From NCBI GenBank assembly GCA_022801435.1, contig JAAWSG010000003.1:30321-94320 (forward strand): DNA of 64,000 nucleotides. Direction: 5' to 3'. The first letter of the stretch is position 1; every line of letters begins with the position of its first letter. This document shows, piece after piece, positions 8,156-17,438 of the stretch. The position numbers and the translations under genes were made by a program. The stretch comes from Lawsonibacter sp. (lineage in GTDB: Bacteria > Bacillota > Clostridia > Oscillospirales > Oscillospiraceae). The notes below the pieces were generated by a model, which saw only the letters and a program-made list of their open reading frames with translations, ran no database searches and was not told the origin of the DNA.

Positions 8156-8905
8156 ATGAAATCACGTTTTGCCCTTTTGCTGGCCGCCGTTCTGCTGGCC
8201 GGCTGTCACGGGCCGGATCCCCTCCCTGACGGGTCAATCGGGGAACCGCCCCCCGCCGCCTCCAGCGGTTCAGAGCTGGAGGTGTCTGCCCCGCTGGAGC
8301 CGCCTCTGCCGGACTGGGTGAAGGAACAGCCCGTCCCGGAGTTCCTGGACGAGGAACAGCAGCAGCTTTTTCTCCACGCCTTTTGTGCCATCAGCTTTCT
8401 GGGGGGTGTTTCCACTGGAGGCGTGGAGAACTTTCCCCTGGCGGACGGTTCCCTTCCCGTCATAGAGAACTACGCGTGTGTGGAGCTGGACGGCTGGACT
8501 TACGTCATTGCCCAGGGGCGCTACCGGCGGTGGGAGGATTTCCAGGCCATGCTGGACGGCCTGTTCACCCCGGTGTATCAGGAGGAGCTGCTTCGGCCTC
8601 CCCAAGGGGACGGGACGGTTCTGCACCGGTTCCGACCCGCCGAGGACGGGCTGATGTGCTTTTTGGAGGCGGACCGGGGCAGCGACCTGGAGTACGACTG
8701 GTGTGAGACCCCCGACTCCTATGAGCTGACCAGCCGGAGCGAGGACGAGATACGCTTCGACCTCATCGGCCACTATGCCATACTGGGCTATGACGAGGAG
8801 GCAGAGATGCCAGTGCCGGAGGGGGAGTACACCAGGCGGTTCCCCATCCGCATGGAGCGCACCGGCCAGGGCTGGCGGGTGGCGGAAATTCATGTTCCCT
8901 GGTAA
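8156..8905 (+). CDS. Predicted lipoprotein of unknown function
   Basis: 249 residues. The ATG at 8156 gives a clean lipoprotein signal, with a short basic start, a hydrophobic core and lipobox VLLAGC (Cys 17); an in-frame GTG at 8141 would add five residues. The mature part starts with a Pro/Ser-rich linker and continues as an acidic globular domain with no family I recognise. It sits between gdpP and rplI, 17 bases after gdpP, so it is probably co-transcribed with the c-di-AMP phosphodiesterase. A link to envelope signalling is only suggested by position. Confidence 0.75.
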   Translation: MKSRFALLLAAVLLAGCHGPDPLPDGSIGEPPPAASSGSELEVSAPLEPPLPDWVKEQPVPEFLDEEQQQLFLHAFCAISFLGGVSTGGVENFPLADGSLPVIENYACVELDGWTYVIAQGRYRRWEDFQAMLDGLFTPVYQEELLRPPQGDGTVLHRFRPAEDGLMCFLEADRGSDLEYDWCETPDSYELTSRSEDEIRFDLIGHYAILGYDEEAEMPVPEGEYTRRFPIRMERTGQGWRVAEIHVPW

Positions 8906-8978
8906 TTCACCCACCCGCGGGGTGGAACGCGAAACAGAATTGAGACAAAGGACTACAAGTCAGAAAGGACCGATGGAT

Positions 8979-9425
8979 ATGAAAGTTATTTTACAGCAGG
9001 ACGTGAGAGGTCAGGGCAAGAAGGGGCAGCTGGTGGAGGTTTCTGACGGGTACGCCCGGAACTTCCTCCTGCCCCGGAAGCTGGCTGTCACCGCCACGGC
9101 GGAGAATCTGAACACCATGAAGCAGCAGGAGAAGGCCAAGAAGGCCCAGGAGGCCGCGGAGAAGGCCGCCGCGGAGGCCACCGCCAAGCAGCTGGAGGGT
9201 CTGATGGTGAAGATCCCCGCCAAGGCCGGCGAGGGCGGGAGACTGTTCGGCGCCGTCACCGCCAAGGAGGTCTCGGAGGCCCTCTTGACTCAGCACGGGG
9301 TGGATATCCCAAAAAGCAAGCTGGTGCTGGAGGAGCCCATCAAGTCCTGCGGCGGCTACCAGATCAAGGCCAAGCTGGGCTATGAGATCAGCGGTGTGGT
9401 CAACGTGATGGTGACCGAGGGCTGA
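8979..9425 (+). CDS. rplI: 50S ribosomal protein L9
   Basis: 148 residues from ATG 8979, 9 bases after AGAAAGGA; an in-frame ATG at 8973 is too close to that site. L9 binds 23S rRNA near the L1 stalk and helps reading-frame maintenance. The N-terminal signature MKVILQQDVRGQGKKGQLVEVSDGYARN is followed by a long Ala/Lys/Glu-rich connecting helix (residues about 42-75) and the C-terminal domain with GGRLFGAVT. Position between gdpP and dnaB is conserved in Firmicutes. Confidence 0.97.
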   Translation: MKVILQQDVRGQGKKGQLVEVSDGYARNFLLPRKLAVTATAENLNTMKQQEKAKKAQEAAEKAAAEATAKQLEGLMVKIPAKAGEGGRLFGAVTAKEVSEALLTQHGVDIPKSKLVLEEPIKSCGGYQIKAKLGYEISGVVNVMVTEG

Positions 9426-9498
9426 TCCCCCGCCGCCGGCGAAACGCGGAGCGGACCCGTACCGGCCGCGCCCCGCAAATCAACAGGAGGTGACCCCG

Positions 9499-10854
9499 TT
9501 GCCCACGGAAGACGAGCTGCTGCTCCGGCAGCTCCCCCACAGCATTGACGCGGAGCAGGCGGTGCTGGGCGCCATGCTCATCGACCCCCGGTGCGTGCCG
9601 GAGGTCATCGACAAGCTGCGCCCGGACGACTTCTATCTGCGCCAGAACCGGGAGATTTACGAGACCATCTACACCATGTTCAACTACTCCCTCACCATCG
9701 ACCCCGTGACGGTGCTGGAGCAGCTGCGGCAAAACGGGTACTATGACGAAAATCTCTCCCGGGGCTATCTGCTCCAGCTGATGGATACCACCCCCACCGC
9801 CGCCAATGTGGGGGATTATATCGACATTTTGAAGGACAAGACCCTCCTGCGCCGGGTGGCGGAGACGGCGGGGGAGCTGACCGAGCTGATCCAGCGGGGG
9901 ACGGACACCGGCCAGGACGTGCTGGAGGCGGCGGAGCAGCGGATTTACGCCATCCGCCAGGGGCGGGCGGACCGGGGCCTGACCCCCATCTCCCAGGTGC
10001 TGCTGAACGTGATGGAGCGCCTGGACGAGCTGGCCGCCAGCTCCAGCGAAATCTCCGGCCTGTCCACCGGCCTGCGCGGCCTGGACCGGGCCATCTCGGG
10101 ACTGAACAAATCCGACCTCATCCTCCTGGCCGCCCGCCCCGGTATGGGAAAGACCTCCATGGCCCTGAACATCCTCCTGGAGGCGGGCAAGCGCTCAGGC
10201 AAGCAGGCGGCCTTCTTCTCCCTGGAAATGAGCCAGGAGCAGCTGGCCATGCGGCTGATCTCCGGGGAGTGCTTTTTGGACAACAAGAAGCTGGTCACCG
10301 GAAAGCTCAGCGAGGAGGACTGGGAGAAGGTGGCGGTGGCGGTGGACTCCCTGAACCGGGCCAAGATTCTTATTGACGACGACTCTTCCGTGACGGTGGC
10401 CGACATCAGCGCCCGGTGCCGCCGGGTGGAAAACCTGGGGCTGGTGATCATCGACTACCTCCAGCTGATGCAGTCCTCCGGAGGAAAAACCAGCACCCGG
10501 GGGGAGAACCGGCAGCAGATCGTCTCCGACATCTCCCGCTCCCTGAAGATCATGGCCAAGGAGCTGAACGTCCCGGTGCTCTGCCTCAGCCAGCTCTCCC
10601 GCGCCAACGAGTCCCGGCAGGACAAGCGGCCCATGCTCTCCGACCTGCGGGAGTCGGGGGCCATTGAGCAGGATGCGGACATTGTGCTCTTCCTCTACCG
10701 GGAGGGCTACTACAACAAGGACACGGAAAACCCCAATCTGGCCGAGTGCATCATCGCCAAAAACCGCCACGGGGAGACCCGCACGGTGGAGCTGCAATGG
10801 CTGCCCGACTTCACCACCTTCAGCGATGTGGAGTGGAAGCGGGAGGCCCCCTGA
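9499..10854 (+). CDS. dnaB: Replicative DNA helicase DnaB
   Basis: 451 residues. TTG 9499 is chosen because AGGAGG ends 8 bases before it; an in-frame GTG at 9490 overlaps that site. DnaB is the hexameric 5'-3' helicase of the replication fork. The N-terminal domain begins with PHSIDAEQAVLGAML, a DnaB hallmark, and the RecA-like domain carries Walker A ARPGMGKTS near residue 212, a Walker B region VIIDYLQLM, and the DLRESGAIEQDAD motif. The next gene starts one base after its stop. Confidence 0.97.
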   Translation: MPTEDELLLRQLPHSIDAEQAVLGAMLIDPRCVPEVIDKLRPDDFYLRQNREIYETIYTMFNYSLTIDPVTVLEQLRQNGYYDENLSRGYLLQLMDTTPTAANVGDYIDILKDKTLLRRVAETAGELTELIQRGTDTGQDVLEAAEQRIYAIRQGRADRGLTPISQVLLNVMERLDELAASSSEISGLSTGLRGLDRAISGLNKSDLILLAARPGMGKTSMALNILLEAGKRSGKQAAFFSLEMSQEQLAMRLISGECFLDNKKLVTGKLSEEDWEKVAVAVDSLNRAKILIDDDSSVTVADISARCRRVENLGLVIIDYLQLMQSSGGKTSTRGENRQQIVSDISRSLKIMAKELNVPVLCLSQLSRANESRQDKRPMLSDLRESGAIEQDADIVLFLYREGYYNKDTENPNLAECIIAKNRHGETRTVELQWLPDFTTFSDVEWKREAP

Positions 10855-10855
10855 G

Positions 10856-11275
10856 ATGGCGGTGCTCCATGCTGTCCCAAGTGTTCGGGATATGCCCCCT
10901 GCCCCCCAAAGCCCCCTGCCCATGTACTTCGCCCCCGTCTTTGCCGGAATGGGCGTGGCGGGGCTGGCGGCGGTGAGCTGGGAGCTGCCCGCCATCCTGC
11001 TCCTGTGTTCTACGGGAGAGCGCTCCGCCCTGGACAGTCTCTTCCAGGACGCCCCGGAGGGCTGGCAGGTGGAGCAGCGTACCGCGCTGGGTCCGGTCCG
11101 GCGGGTGAGCCTCCGCTTCTCTGACGCGCTGGACTTCACCCCCGTCCCGGAGCGCTTCGTGGTGACCGGCCAGACCTATGACTGGAACTGGACCCACGCC
11201 CAGCGGTATGAGATCACCTATACCACCCAGTTTCATCTGGTGGTCTCCGCCGTCCCGGTGGGAGGTGCGCCATGA
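10856..11275 (+). CDS. Hypothetical membrane protein, paralogous C-terminus
   Basis: 139 residues starting one base after the dnaB stop. There is one probable membrane helix (about residues 24-50) and then a globular domain. The last 45 residues match the end of the next protein: FTPVPER, DWNWTHAQRYEITYTT here against FTPDPER, DWNLAHAQRYQVRYTT there. The stop overlaps the next start in an ATGA junction. No known family is recognised; the two genes look like diverged relatives expressed together. Confidence 0.65.
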   Translation: MAVLHAVPSVRDMPPAPQSPLPMYFAPVFAGMGVAGLAAVSWELPAILLLCSTGERSALDSLFQDAPEGWQVEQRTALGPVRRVSLRFSDALDFTPVPERFVVTGQTYDWNWTHAQRYEITYTTQFHLVVSAVPVGGAP

Positions 11276-12117
11276 GCCTGGGGGACCGTATGAGAGAGCA
11301 TCTGGGCGCGGAAAAACCGCCGGACCGGGAGCGGGAGCGCGCCCTGAACCGGGGGGTCTGGCCCGCCGGAGCCGCTCTGGCATGGGTGGTGCTCTCCCTG
11401 CTGGCGGGCCTGGTGCTCTTCCACCCCGCCTTCACCACTTGGCTCCTGCGCTCCGGCGGAGGAGCAGACCTCAAAAGCCTGCTGACCGGCCACCTGCTCT
11501 GCTGTCAGGCCATCGCGGCGGGGATGGGGATCGCGGTGGCGGGCAGCGGCGGGTTCGCCCTCCTCCAGCTGGCCTGGGTGGGGAAGCACGTCCGGGCCAT
11601 TTTTCGGGAGCGGCGGGCGCTGACGGACCCCGGCAGGGAGGAACTGATGCAGCAGCTGGGGAACGAGGCGGTCCACGCCATGGCGGGGGTCATCCTGCTG
11701 TGCGGCATGGCCATGTCCCTCATCTTCACCGCCTGCTTCGGGTACATCGGCGCCCAGGAGGGCATCTGGAGCTTCCCCCAAGAAATCCGGGCCGACCTCC
11801 GCCAGCTGGAGACGGGGGAGCTGGAGGAGCTGGAGGTCTGGTTCCACCCCAACAGCCGCCCCGCCTGCCTGCCCGGCCCCTACAGCCCGGTCAAGGACCA
11901 GCCCCGGCCCGTCACCCGCTTTCCCGCCATCGGGGAGGACACCGGATGGGAATGGCTCATACTCTTCGTCCCTGACGGGATGCGCTTCACTCCCGACCCG
12001 GAGCGCCCCTTTGACGAGACCCGGACCGTGGACTGGAACCTGGCGCACGCCCAGCGGTATCAGGTCCGCTATACCACAAATTTACATCTGGCGGTGGAGA
12101 TCACGCCGGTGTGCTGA
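11272..12117 (+). CDS. Hypothetical multi-spanning membrane protein
   Basis: 281 residues, coupled to the previous gene by ATGA. A charged N-terminus is followed by about three hydrophobic helices (around residues 32-54, 75-100 and 138-160), then an outside-type domain of about 120 residues whose end is related to the previous protein (HAQRYQVRYTT motif). I do not recognise a family. tilS begins 15 bases later, so it lies inside the dnaB-tilS-hpt-ftsH run of genes. Confidence 0.65.
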   Translation: MSLGDRMREHLGAEKPPDRERERALNRGVWPAGAALAWVVLSLLAGLVLFHPAFTTWLLRSGGGADLKSLLTGHLLCCQAIAAGMGIAVAGSGGFALLQLAWVGKHVRAIFRERRALTDPGREELMQQLGNEAVHAMAGVILLCGMAMSLIFTACFGYIGAQEGIWSFPQEIRADLRQLETGELEELEVWFHPNSRPACLPGPYSPVKDQPRPVTRFPAIGEDTGWEWLILFVPDGMRFTPDPERPFDETRTVDWNLAHAQRYQVRYTTNLHLAVEITPVC

Positions 12118-12132
12118 CTTGGGGGGGCTGCT

Positions 12133-13599
12133 ATGCTCAACGAGATTGAACAGTTTATCCGGGAACAGGACCTGATCCCCCCAAAATCCCGGGTGATCTG
12201 CGCCGTATCCGGGGGGGCGGACTCCATCTGCCTGCTCCACATCCTGTACCGGCTGCGGGCCAAGCTGGACTTTCAGCTGGCCGCCGCCCACTTCAACCAT
12301 ATGCTCCGGGGGGAGGAGTCCGACCGGGACGCCGCCTTCGTCCACCAGTTCCGGAACCTGTGCTGCGGCCAACAGAGACTCCCGGACGGTACGCTCCTCC
12401 CCAGCGTCCCCCTGTATATGTGGAGCCGGGACGTGGCGGTGGAGGCCAAGCGCCGGGGAACTGGCATTGAGGAGACCGCCCGGGACCTGCGGTATGAGTT
12501 TTTGCGGGAGGCGGCGGAGCTGTTCCGGGCGGACCGCATCGCCACCGCCCACACCGCCAACGACAACATCGAGACCATTCTCTTCCACCTGGCCCGGGGG
12601 TCGGGGCTGCGGGGAATGGCGGGCATCCTGCCGGTGGGGAACGGCCTGATCCGCCCCCTCCTGGCCGCCACCCGGCAGCAGGTGGAGGACTACCTGGCCT
12701 ACCAGGGCCTGCCCTATGTGGAGGACAGCTCCAACGCCGACGACGCCTACGCCCGCAACCGCATCCGCCACCAGGTCGTCCCGGTGCTGGAGGAGCTGTA
12801 CCCCGGCTTCGCCCGCCGGACAACGGAGACCGCCTGCCTGCTGCGGGCGGACGAGGAGCTGCTCTCCCGGCAGGCGGCGGAGCTCTCCGGCCAGGCCCGG
12901 GCGGAGGGGGGCCGGCTGGCCATCGCCGCCTCCCTCATCGCCTCCGCCCCCGCCCCGGTGGCGGTCCGGGCGGTGCGGCAGCTCATCGGACGGCTGAACG
13001 GCGGGGACCAGGACTGCGCCGCCCCCCATCTGGAGGCGGTGGTCCGTCTGTGCCGGGAGGAGGGAAGCCCCTCCGCCCAGGCAAATCTGCCCCGGGGACT
13101 CACCGCCCGGCGGGAGTACCGGGAGCTGGTCCTGAGCCGGGAGCCCGCCCCCTCTCCCCTCCCCGAGACCGGCCTGGCCCTTCCCGGGGTGACGGGGGTG
13201 GGGAGCTGGGAGATCACCTGTACCCGGCAGGTCTATGAAGGCCAGCCCCAGGGGGCCTTTGAGTTCTGGCTGTCCCAGGCGCTGGCCCCCGCCCTCACCG
13301 CCCGGAGCCGGCGGAGAGGGGACCGGCTGACCCTGAGCCGCAGGCCGGAGAAGACTTTGAAAAAGTGGTACATTGACGAAAAAATCCCCCGGGCCCGCCG
13401 GGACTGCCTGCCGGTGCTGGAGTGCGCCGGGCAGACCGCCGCCGCCGCCGGCCTGGGACCCAACCGCCTGTTCTCCCCCGGAGAGGGAGAGGCGGCGTGG
13501 CATTTTGTCCTGAAGGAGCGCGAACACGCGGACATCAACAGTGGAAAGGAAGAAAATTCCCATGCTAGAGAAAGACATCCAGGAGATATTATTCAGTGA
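12133..13599 (+). CDS. tilS: tRNA(Ile)-lysidine synthetase
   Basis: 488 residues. TilS adenylates C34 of the tRNA-Ile CAU anticodon and replaces it with lysine, making lysidine so the tRNA reads AUA. The PP-loop SGGADS is at residues about 26-31, followed by the N-type ATP pyrophosphatase fold with HFNHMLRG and TAHTANDNIET. The C-terminal tRNA-binding domain is recognisable from RRRGDRL and KKWYIDEKIPRARRD. The last 38 bases overlap hpt. The tilS-hpt-ftsH order is a conserved Firmicutes arrangement. Confidence 0.96.
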   Translation: MLNEIEQFIREQDLIPPKSRVICAVSGGADSICLLHILYRLRAKLDFQLAAAHFNHMLRGEESDRDAAFVHQFRNLCCGQQRLPDGTLLPSVPLYMWSRDVAVEAKRRGTGIEETARDLRYEFLREAAELFRADRIATAHTANDNIETILFHLARGSGLRGMAGILPVGNGLIRPLLAATRQQVEDYLAYQGLPYVEDSSNADDAYARNRIRHQVVPVLEELYPGFARRTTETACLLRADEELLSRQAAELSGQARAEGGRLAIAASLIASAPAPVAVRAVRQLIGRLNGGDQDCAAPHLEAVVRLCREEGSPSAQANLPRGLTARREYRELVLSREPAPSPLPETGLALPGVTGVGSWEITCTRQVYEGQPQGAFEFWLSQALAPALTARSRRRGDRLTLSRRPEKTLKKWYIDEKIPRARRDCLPVLECAGQTAAAAGLGPNRLFSPGEGEAAWHFVLKEREHADINSGKEENSHARERHPGDIIQ

Positions 13600-14104
13600 G
13601 GCACAGCTGAAAAGCCGGGTGGAGGAGATCGCCCGCCAGATCGAGACCGACTACGCCGGGAAGGAGATCATGCTCATCAGTGTCCTGCGGGGCTCCTTCA
13701 TCTTTATGGCGGACCTGTGCCGGGCCATTCACCTGCCCTGCACCCTGGACTTTATGGCGGTATCCTCCTACGGGAAGAGCGCCAGCTCCAGCGGACAGAT
13801 CCAGATCCTGAAGGACCTCTCTGAGGACATCACCGGCCGCCATGTCATCGTGGTGGAGGACATCCTGGACAGCGGGAACACTTTGAGCTATCTCCTCAAA
13901 ATCCTGGAGCACCGCCACCCCGCCTCCATCCGCCTGTGTACCCTGCTGGACAAGCCGGACCGCCGGACCAAGCCGGTGGAGCTGCACTACGCCGGGTTCA
14001 CCATTCCAGACGCGTTTGTGGTGGGCTACGGACTGGATTACGCGGAAAAATACCGCAACCTGCCCTACATCGGAATTTTGAAGCCGGAGGTTTACGGCGG
14101 ATAA
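13562..14104 (+). CDS. hpt: Hypoxanthine phosphoribosyltransferase
   Basis: 180 residues from ATG 13562, with GAAAGGA about 12 bases upstream, inside the end of tilS. It salvages hypoxanthine and guanine to IMP and GMP with PRPP. The PRPP-binding loop [12 protein letters not shown] and the N-terminal [13 protein letters not shown] are diagnostic, and the C-terminal [19 protein letters not shown] closes the family pattern. The 38-base overlap with tilS suggests translational coupling. ftsH follows after 53 bases. Confidence 0.96.
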   Translation: MLEKDIQEILFSEAQLKSRVEEIARQIETDYAGKEIMLISVLRGSFIFMADLCRAIHLPCTLDFMAVSSYGKSASSSGQIQILKDLSEDITGRHVIVVEDILDSGNTLSYLLKILEHRHPASIRLCTLLDKPDRRTKPVELHYAGFTIPDAFVVGYGLDYAEKYRNLPYIGILKPEVYGG

Positions 14105-14157
14105 ACAGACACCCCGTCCGGCAAAACCTCCGGCGGGACAACGAAAGGACTATGCCT

Positions 14158-16044
14158 ATGAGACGCTTCAGCCCCCGGGACCTGACCCTGGGCCTGCTCC
14201 TGCTGGTGACGGCGGTGTTCACCTTCCAGACCTGGCAGCAGATGGGACAGCGGAATACCCCGGTCTACAGCGAGATACGCGCCCTCTTCCTCCAGGAGCA
14301 GGTGGAGTACTTCACTCTGGAGGATAAACGCCTGACCCTGACGCTGAAGGACCAGGGCCAGGGGCGGCCCGCTGCGGTGATCTACCAGGTGGCCAACCCC
14401 TATCTGTTCTACAGCGACATGGGGGAGCTCATCAACCAGCAGTTTGCCTCCGGCGTGCTGAAGGGGTACGACTATCCCCCGGGGGTGGAGAGCTCCTGGT
14501 GGTACGGCCTGCTGCCCTATCTGGTGGCGGCGGGGGTGCTGGGGCTGTTCTGGGTGCTGCTCTCTCGCCAGCACAGCCCGGGGGGCTCAGGTTCCCCGCC
14601 GGGGGCCGCCCGGTTTGGCCACGCCCGTACCCGCACCCTGGCCGACCAGGGGAAGCGGGTCACCTTTGGGGACGTGGCCGGCGCGGAGGAGGAGAAGGAG
14701 GAGCTCCAGGAGATTGTGGACTTCCTCCGGGACCCGAAGAAGTTCACCTCCCTGGGGGCGCGCATCCCCAAGGGCGTGCTGCTGGTGGGGCCTCCAGGGA
14801 CCGGAAAAACCCTGATCGCCAAGGCGGTGGCCGGAGAGGCGGGGGTGCAGTTTCTGTCCATCTCGGGCTCTGACTTTGTGGAGCTGTACGTGGGCGTGGG
14901 GGCCAGCCGGGTCCGGGACCTGTTCGACCAGGCCAAGAAGGACGCCCCCGCCATCGTCTTCATCGACGAGATCGACGCCGTGGGCCGGCAGCGGGGAACC
15001 GGGCTGGGGGGCGGCCACGACGAGCGGGAGCAGACCCTGAACCAGCTGCTGGTGGAGATGGACGGCTTCGGCTCCAACGAGGGGGTCATCGTCCTGGCCG
15101 CCACCAACCGGCAGGACATCCTGGACCCCGCCCTCCTGCGCCCGGGCCGCTTTGACCGGCAGATCTATGTGGGCCTGCCCGACATCAAGGGGCGGGAGGA
15201 CATCCTGAAGGTCCACGCCCGCCAAAAGCCCCTGGCGGAGGACGTGGCGCTCCGGGACATCGCCAAGGCCACGGCGGGCTTTACCGGGGCGGACCTGGAA
15301 AACCTCCTCAACGAAGCCGCCCTCCTGGCCGCCCGGACGGACAAGCGGTTCATCACCATGGCCGACCTGCACCAGGCCATGCTCAAGGTCATCGCCGGGC
15401 CGGAGAAGCGCAGCCGGGTGGTCACCGAGCAGGCCCGCCGCCTCACCGCCTACCACGAGGCGGGCCACGCGGTGGTCATCCACGAGCTGTCCACCGCCGA
15501 CCCGGTTCACCAGATCACCATCATCCCCCGGGGCCAGGCGGGGGGCATGACCATTTCTCTGCCGGACGAGGACCGGGCCTACCAGTCCAGGCGGGAGCTC
15601 ACCGAACAGATTGCCCGCTGTCTGGGGGGCCGGGTGGCGGAGCAGCTGGTGCTGGGGGATATCTCCACCGGGGCGGGGAACGATATCCAGCGGGCCTCCG
15701 CCATCGCCCGGAGTATGGTGATGCGCTACGGTATGAGCGAGAAGCTGGGGAGCGTCACCTTCGAGAGCGGACACGACGAGGTGTTTATCGGCCGCTCCAT
15801 GGCCCAGGCCAAGAGCTACTCTGAGGAGGTGGCCGCCCTCATTGACGAGGAGGTGCGCGCCCTTATTGACGGGGCCTATATCCGGTGCGAGGAGATTCTC
15901 ACCCGCCGCCGGAAGGAGCTGGAGGTCACCGCCCGCTATCTGCTGGACCACGAGACCATGGAGGGGGAGATGTTCGCCAAGGTGTTCGACCGGCCGGACG
16001 ACAAGGAGCTGGCCCCCTACTGGAAGCAGCTGGAGCAGCTGTAA
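14158..16044 (+). CDS. ftsH: ATP-dependent zinc metalloprotease FtsH
   Basis: 628 residues from ATG 14158, 8 bases after CGAAAGGA; ATG 14152 is too close to that site. FtsH is a membrane AAA+ protease that degrades misfolded and regulatory proteins. Two N-terminal membrane helices (about residues 9-24 and 118-138) flank an extracytoplasmic domain. Walker A GPPGTGKT starts near residue 211, the second region of homology RPGRFDRQ is near 328, and the zinc site HEAGH is near 433. It ends a long co-oriented cluster with a strong terminator. Confidence 0.97.
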   Translation: MRRFSPRDLTLGLLLLVTAVFTFQTWQQMGQRNTPVYSEIRALFLQEQVEYFTLEDKRLTLTLKDQGQGRPAAVIYQVANPYLFYSDMGELINQQFASGVLKGYDYPPGVESSWWYGLLPYLVAAGVLGLFWVLLSRQHSPGGSGSPPGAARFGHARTRTLADQGKRVTFGDVAGAEEEKEELQEIVDFLRDPKKFTSLGARIPKGVLLVGPPGTGKTLIAKAVAGEAGVQFLSISGSDFVELYVGVGASRVRDLFDQAKKDAPAIVFIDEIDAVGRQRGTGLGGGHDEREQTLNQLLVEMDGFGSNEGVIVLAATNRQDILDPALLRPGRFDRQIYVGLPDIKGREDILKVHARQKPLAEDVALRDIAKATAGFTGADLENLLNEAALLAARTDKRFITMADLHQAMLKVIAGPEKRSRVVTEQARRLTAYHEAGHAVVIHELSTADPVHQITIIPRGQAGGMTISLPDEDRAYQSRRELTEQIARCLGGRVAEQLVLGDISTGAGNDIQRASAIARSMVMRYGMSEKLGSVTFESGHDEVFIGRSMAQAKSYSEEVAALIDEEVRALIDGAYIRCEEILTRRRKELEVTARYLLDHETMEGEMFAKVFDRPDDKELAPYWKQLEQL

Positions 16045-16047
16045 CAA

Positions 16048-16090
16048 AGCGTCCTCCCCACCGTGCCAGCGGCGGGGAGGATGCTTTTTT
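16048..16090 (+). terminator. Rho-independent terminator of ftsH
   Basis: AGCGTCCTCCCC pairs with GGGGAGGATGCT (one G-T pair) and is followed by TTTTTT. The rest of 16091-16279, up to the asnA promoter, shows no gene or clear RNA motif. Confidence 0.9.
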
Positions 16091-16279
16091 GAACACAGGA
16101 AATGAATTCCATCGCGTGCTCCTCCCTGCGGCTTTCCCATAATACCCGGCAGAACGGCCTTTTGCAAGTGGGAGGCCGCCGCCCCGTCTGCCGGAAAGCA
16201 GATATGGTCCGAAAATGTCCCTGTATGGCGGGCAGTATTCCAAAGTATGTCCGTGAAGCGGGAGGAAGCGAAAAAACAC

Positions 16280-16308
16280 TTGCATCTGGAAAAAACAGGG
16301 CTTATAAT
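16280..16308 (+). promoter_or_regulatory. Promoter of asnA
   Basis: TTGCAT and TATAAT are separated by 17 bases; the -10 lies 31 bases before the asnA start, leaving only a short leader and no room for a T-box. Confidence 0.8.
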
Positions 16309-16339
16309 GGAGCATCCAAAATTGAGAGGAGCGCGTTTT

Positions 16340-17353
16340 ATGAACGATCTTACACTGCCCAAGGGGTACACCTCCCTGCTGTCCATCTACGAGACCCAAA
16401 AGGCTATCGACCTGGGCAACCGTCTCTTCGCAGACAAGCTGTCGGGGGCGCTCCGGCTCCACAGGGTGTCCGCGCCGTTATTTGTAGCCGCCGCCTCCGG
16501 GCTGAACGACGACCTGAACGGAGTGGAGCGCCCCGTCGCCTTTGACATCCACGGCGTGGAGGAGGAGGCCGCGGTCATCCACTCCCTGGCCAAGTGGAAG
16601 CGGCTGGCCCTCAAGCGCTACCAGTTCCACCCCGGGGAGGGCCTGTACACCAACATGAACGCCATCCGCCGGGACGAGGAGCTGGACAGCCTCCACTCGG
16701 CCTATGTGGACCAGTGGGACTGGGAGAAGATCATCACCCCGGAGGAGCGGAACCTGGACTATCTGAAGCAGACCGTGCGGTCCATTGTAGGGGTCCTGGC
16801 GGAGACCCAGTCCTTCCTGCGCACCGTCTTCCCCCAGCTGTCCGTCCTCCCCGCGGTGGAGACTCAGGTCACCTTCCTCACCGCCCAGGAGCTGGAGGAC
16901 CTCTACCCGGACAAGACCCCCAAGGAGCGGGAGCACGCCTTCGTCCGGGAGCACCCCACCACCTTCCTGATGGGGATCGGAAAAAAACTGCGCTCCGGCC
17001 AGCCCCACGACGGACGGGCCCCGGACTACGACGACTGGGACCTGAACGGGGACATTTTGGTGTGGGACAGCGTGGGACAGCGCTCCTTCGAGGTATCCTC
17101 CATGGGCATCCGGGTGGACCCCGAGAGCCTGGACCGGCAGCTCGCCCTGGCCGGCTGCGATGACCGGCGGGTCCTCCCCTTCCACAAGATGCTGCTGGAC
17201 GGCGAGCTCCCCCTGACCATGGGCGGAGGCATCGGGCAGAGCCGGGTGTCCATGCTCCTTCTGGGCAAGGCCCACATCGGCGAGGTGCAGTCCTCCCTCT
17301 GGGACAAACAAAATCTGGAGCTGTGCCGGCAGGCGGGAATCCGGCTCCTGTAA
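16340..17353 (+). CDS. asnA: Aspartate--ammonia ligase (asparagine synthetase A)
   Basis: 337 residues from ATG 16340, with GAGAGGA 9 bases upstream. AsnA makes asparagine from aspartate, ammonia and ATP, and is related to class II aminoacyl-tRNA synthetases. The start GYTSLLSIYETQKAI, the HPGEGLYTNMNAIRRDE segment and the C-terminal MGGGIGQSRVSMLLL glycine/arginine motif are all diagnostic. Length fits the family. It is a single-gene transcription unit with its own promoter. Confidence 0.96.
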   Translation: MNDLTLPKGYTSLLSIYETQKAIDLGNRLFADKLSGALRLHRVSAPLFVAAASGLNDDLNGVERPVAFDIHGVEEEAAVIHSLAKWKRLALKRYQFHPGEGLYTNMNAIRRDEELDSLHSAYVDQWDWEKIITPEERNLDYLKQTVRSIVGVLAETQSFLRTVFPQLSVLPAVETQVTFLTAQELEDLYPDKTPKEREHAFVREHPTTFLMGIGKKLRSGQPHDGRAPDYDDWDLNGDILVWDSVGQRSFEVSSMGIRVDPESLDRQLALAGCDDRRVLPFHKMLLDGELPLTMGGGIGQSRVSMLLLGKAHIGEVQSSLWDKQNLELCRQAGIRLL

Positions 17354-17380
17354 CCGGCTGGGGAATCTGTTCTTTTTTCG

Positions 17381-17409
17381 TTGCTATTTCAGAGAAAAGA
17401 GAGTATAAT
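17381..17409 (+). promoter_or_regulatory. Promoter of the GH25 gene
   Basis: TTGCTA and TATAAT are separated by 17 bases, with a leader of about 24 bases before the GTG start. Confidence 0.75.
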
Positions 17410-17438
17410 GGAGAAAAGCGCCGAAAGGAGAACACGCC

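Noticed and set aside
8909-8978. GGGGTGGAACGCG upstream of rplI as a T-box
   Set aside because: It resembles a T-box core only superficially; there is no specifier stem or antiterminator, and it forms a simple CCACCC/GGGTGG hairpin.
16091-16339. Leader riboswitch or T-box for asnA
   Set aside because: The promoter is only 31 bases before the start codon, leaving no space for a leader.
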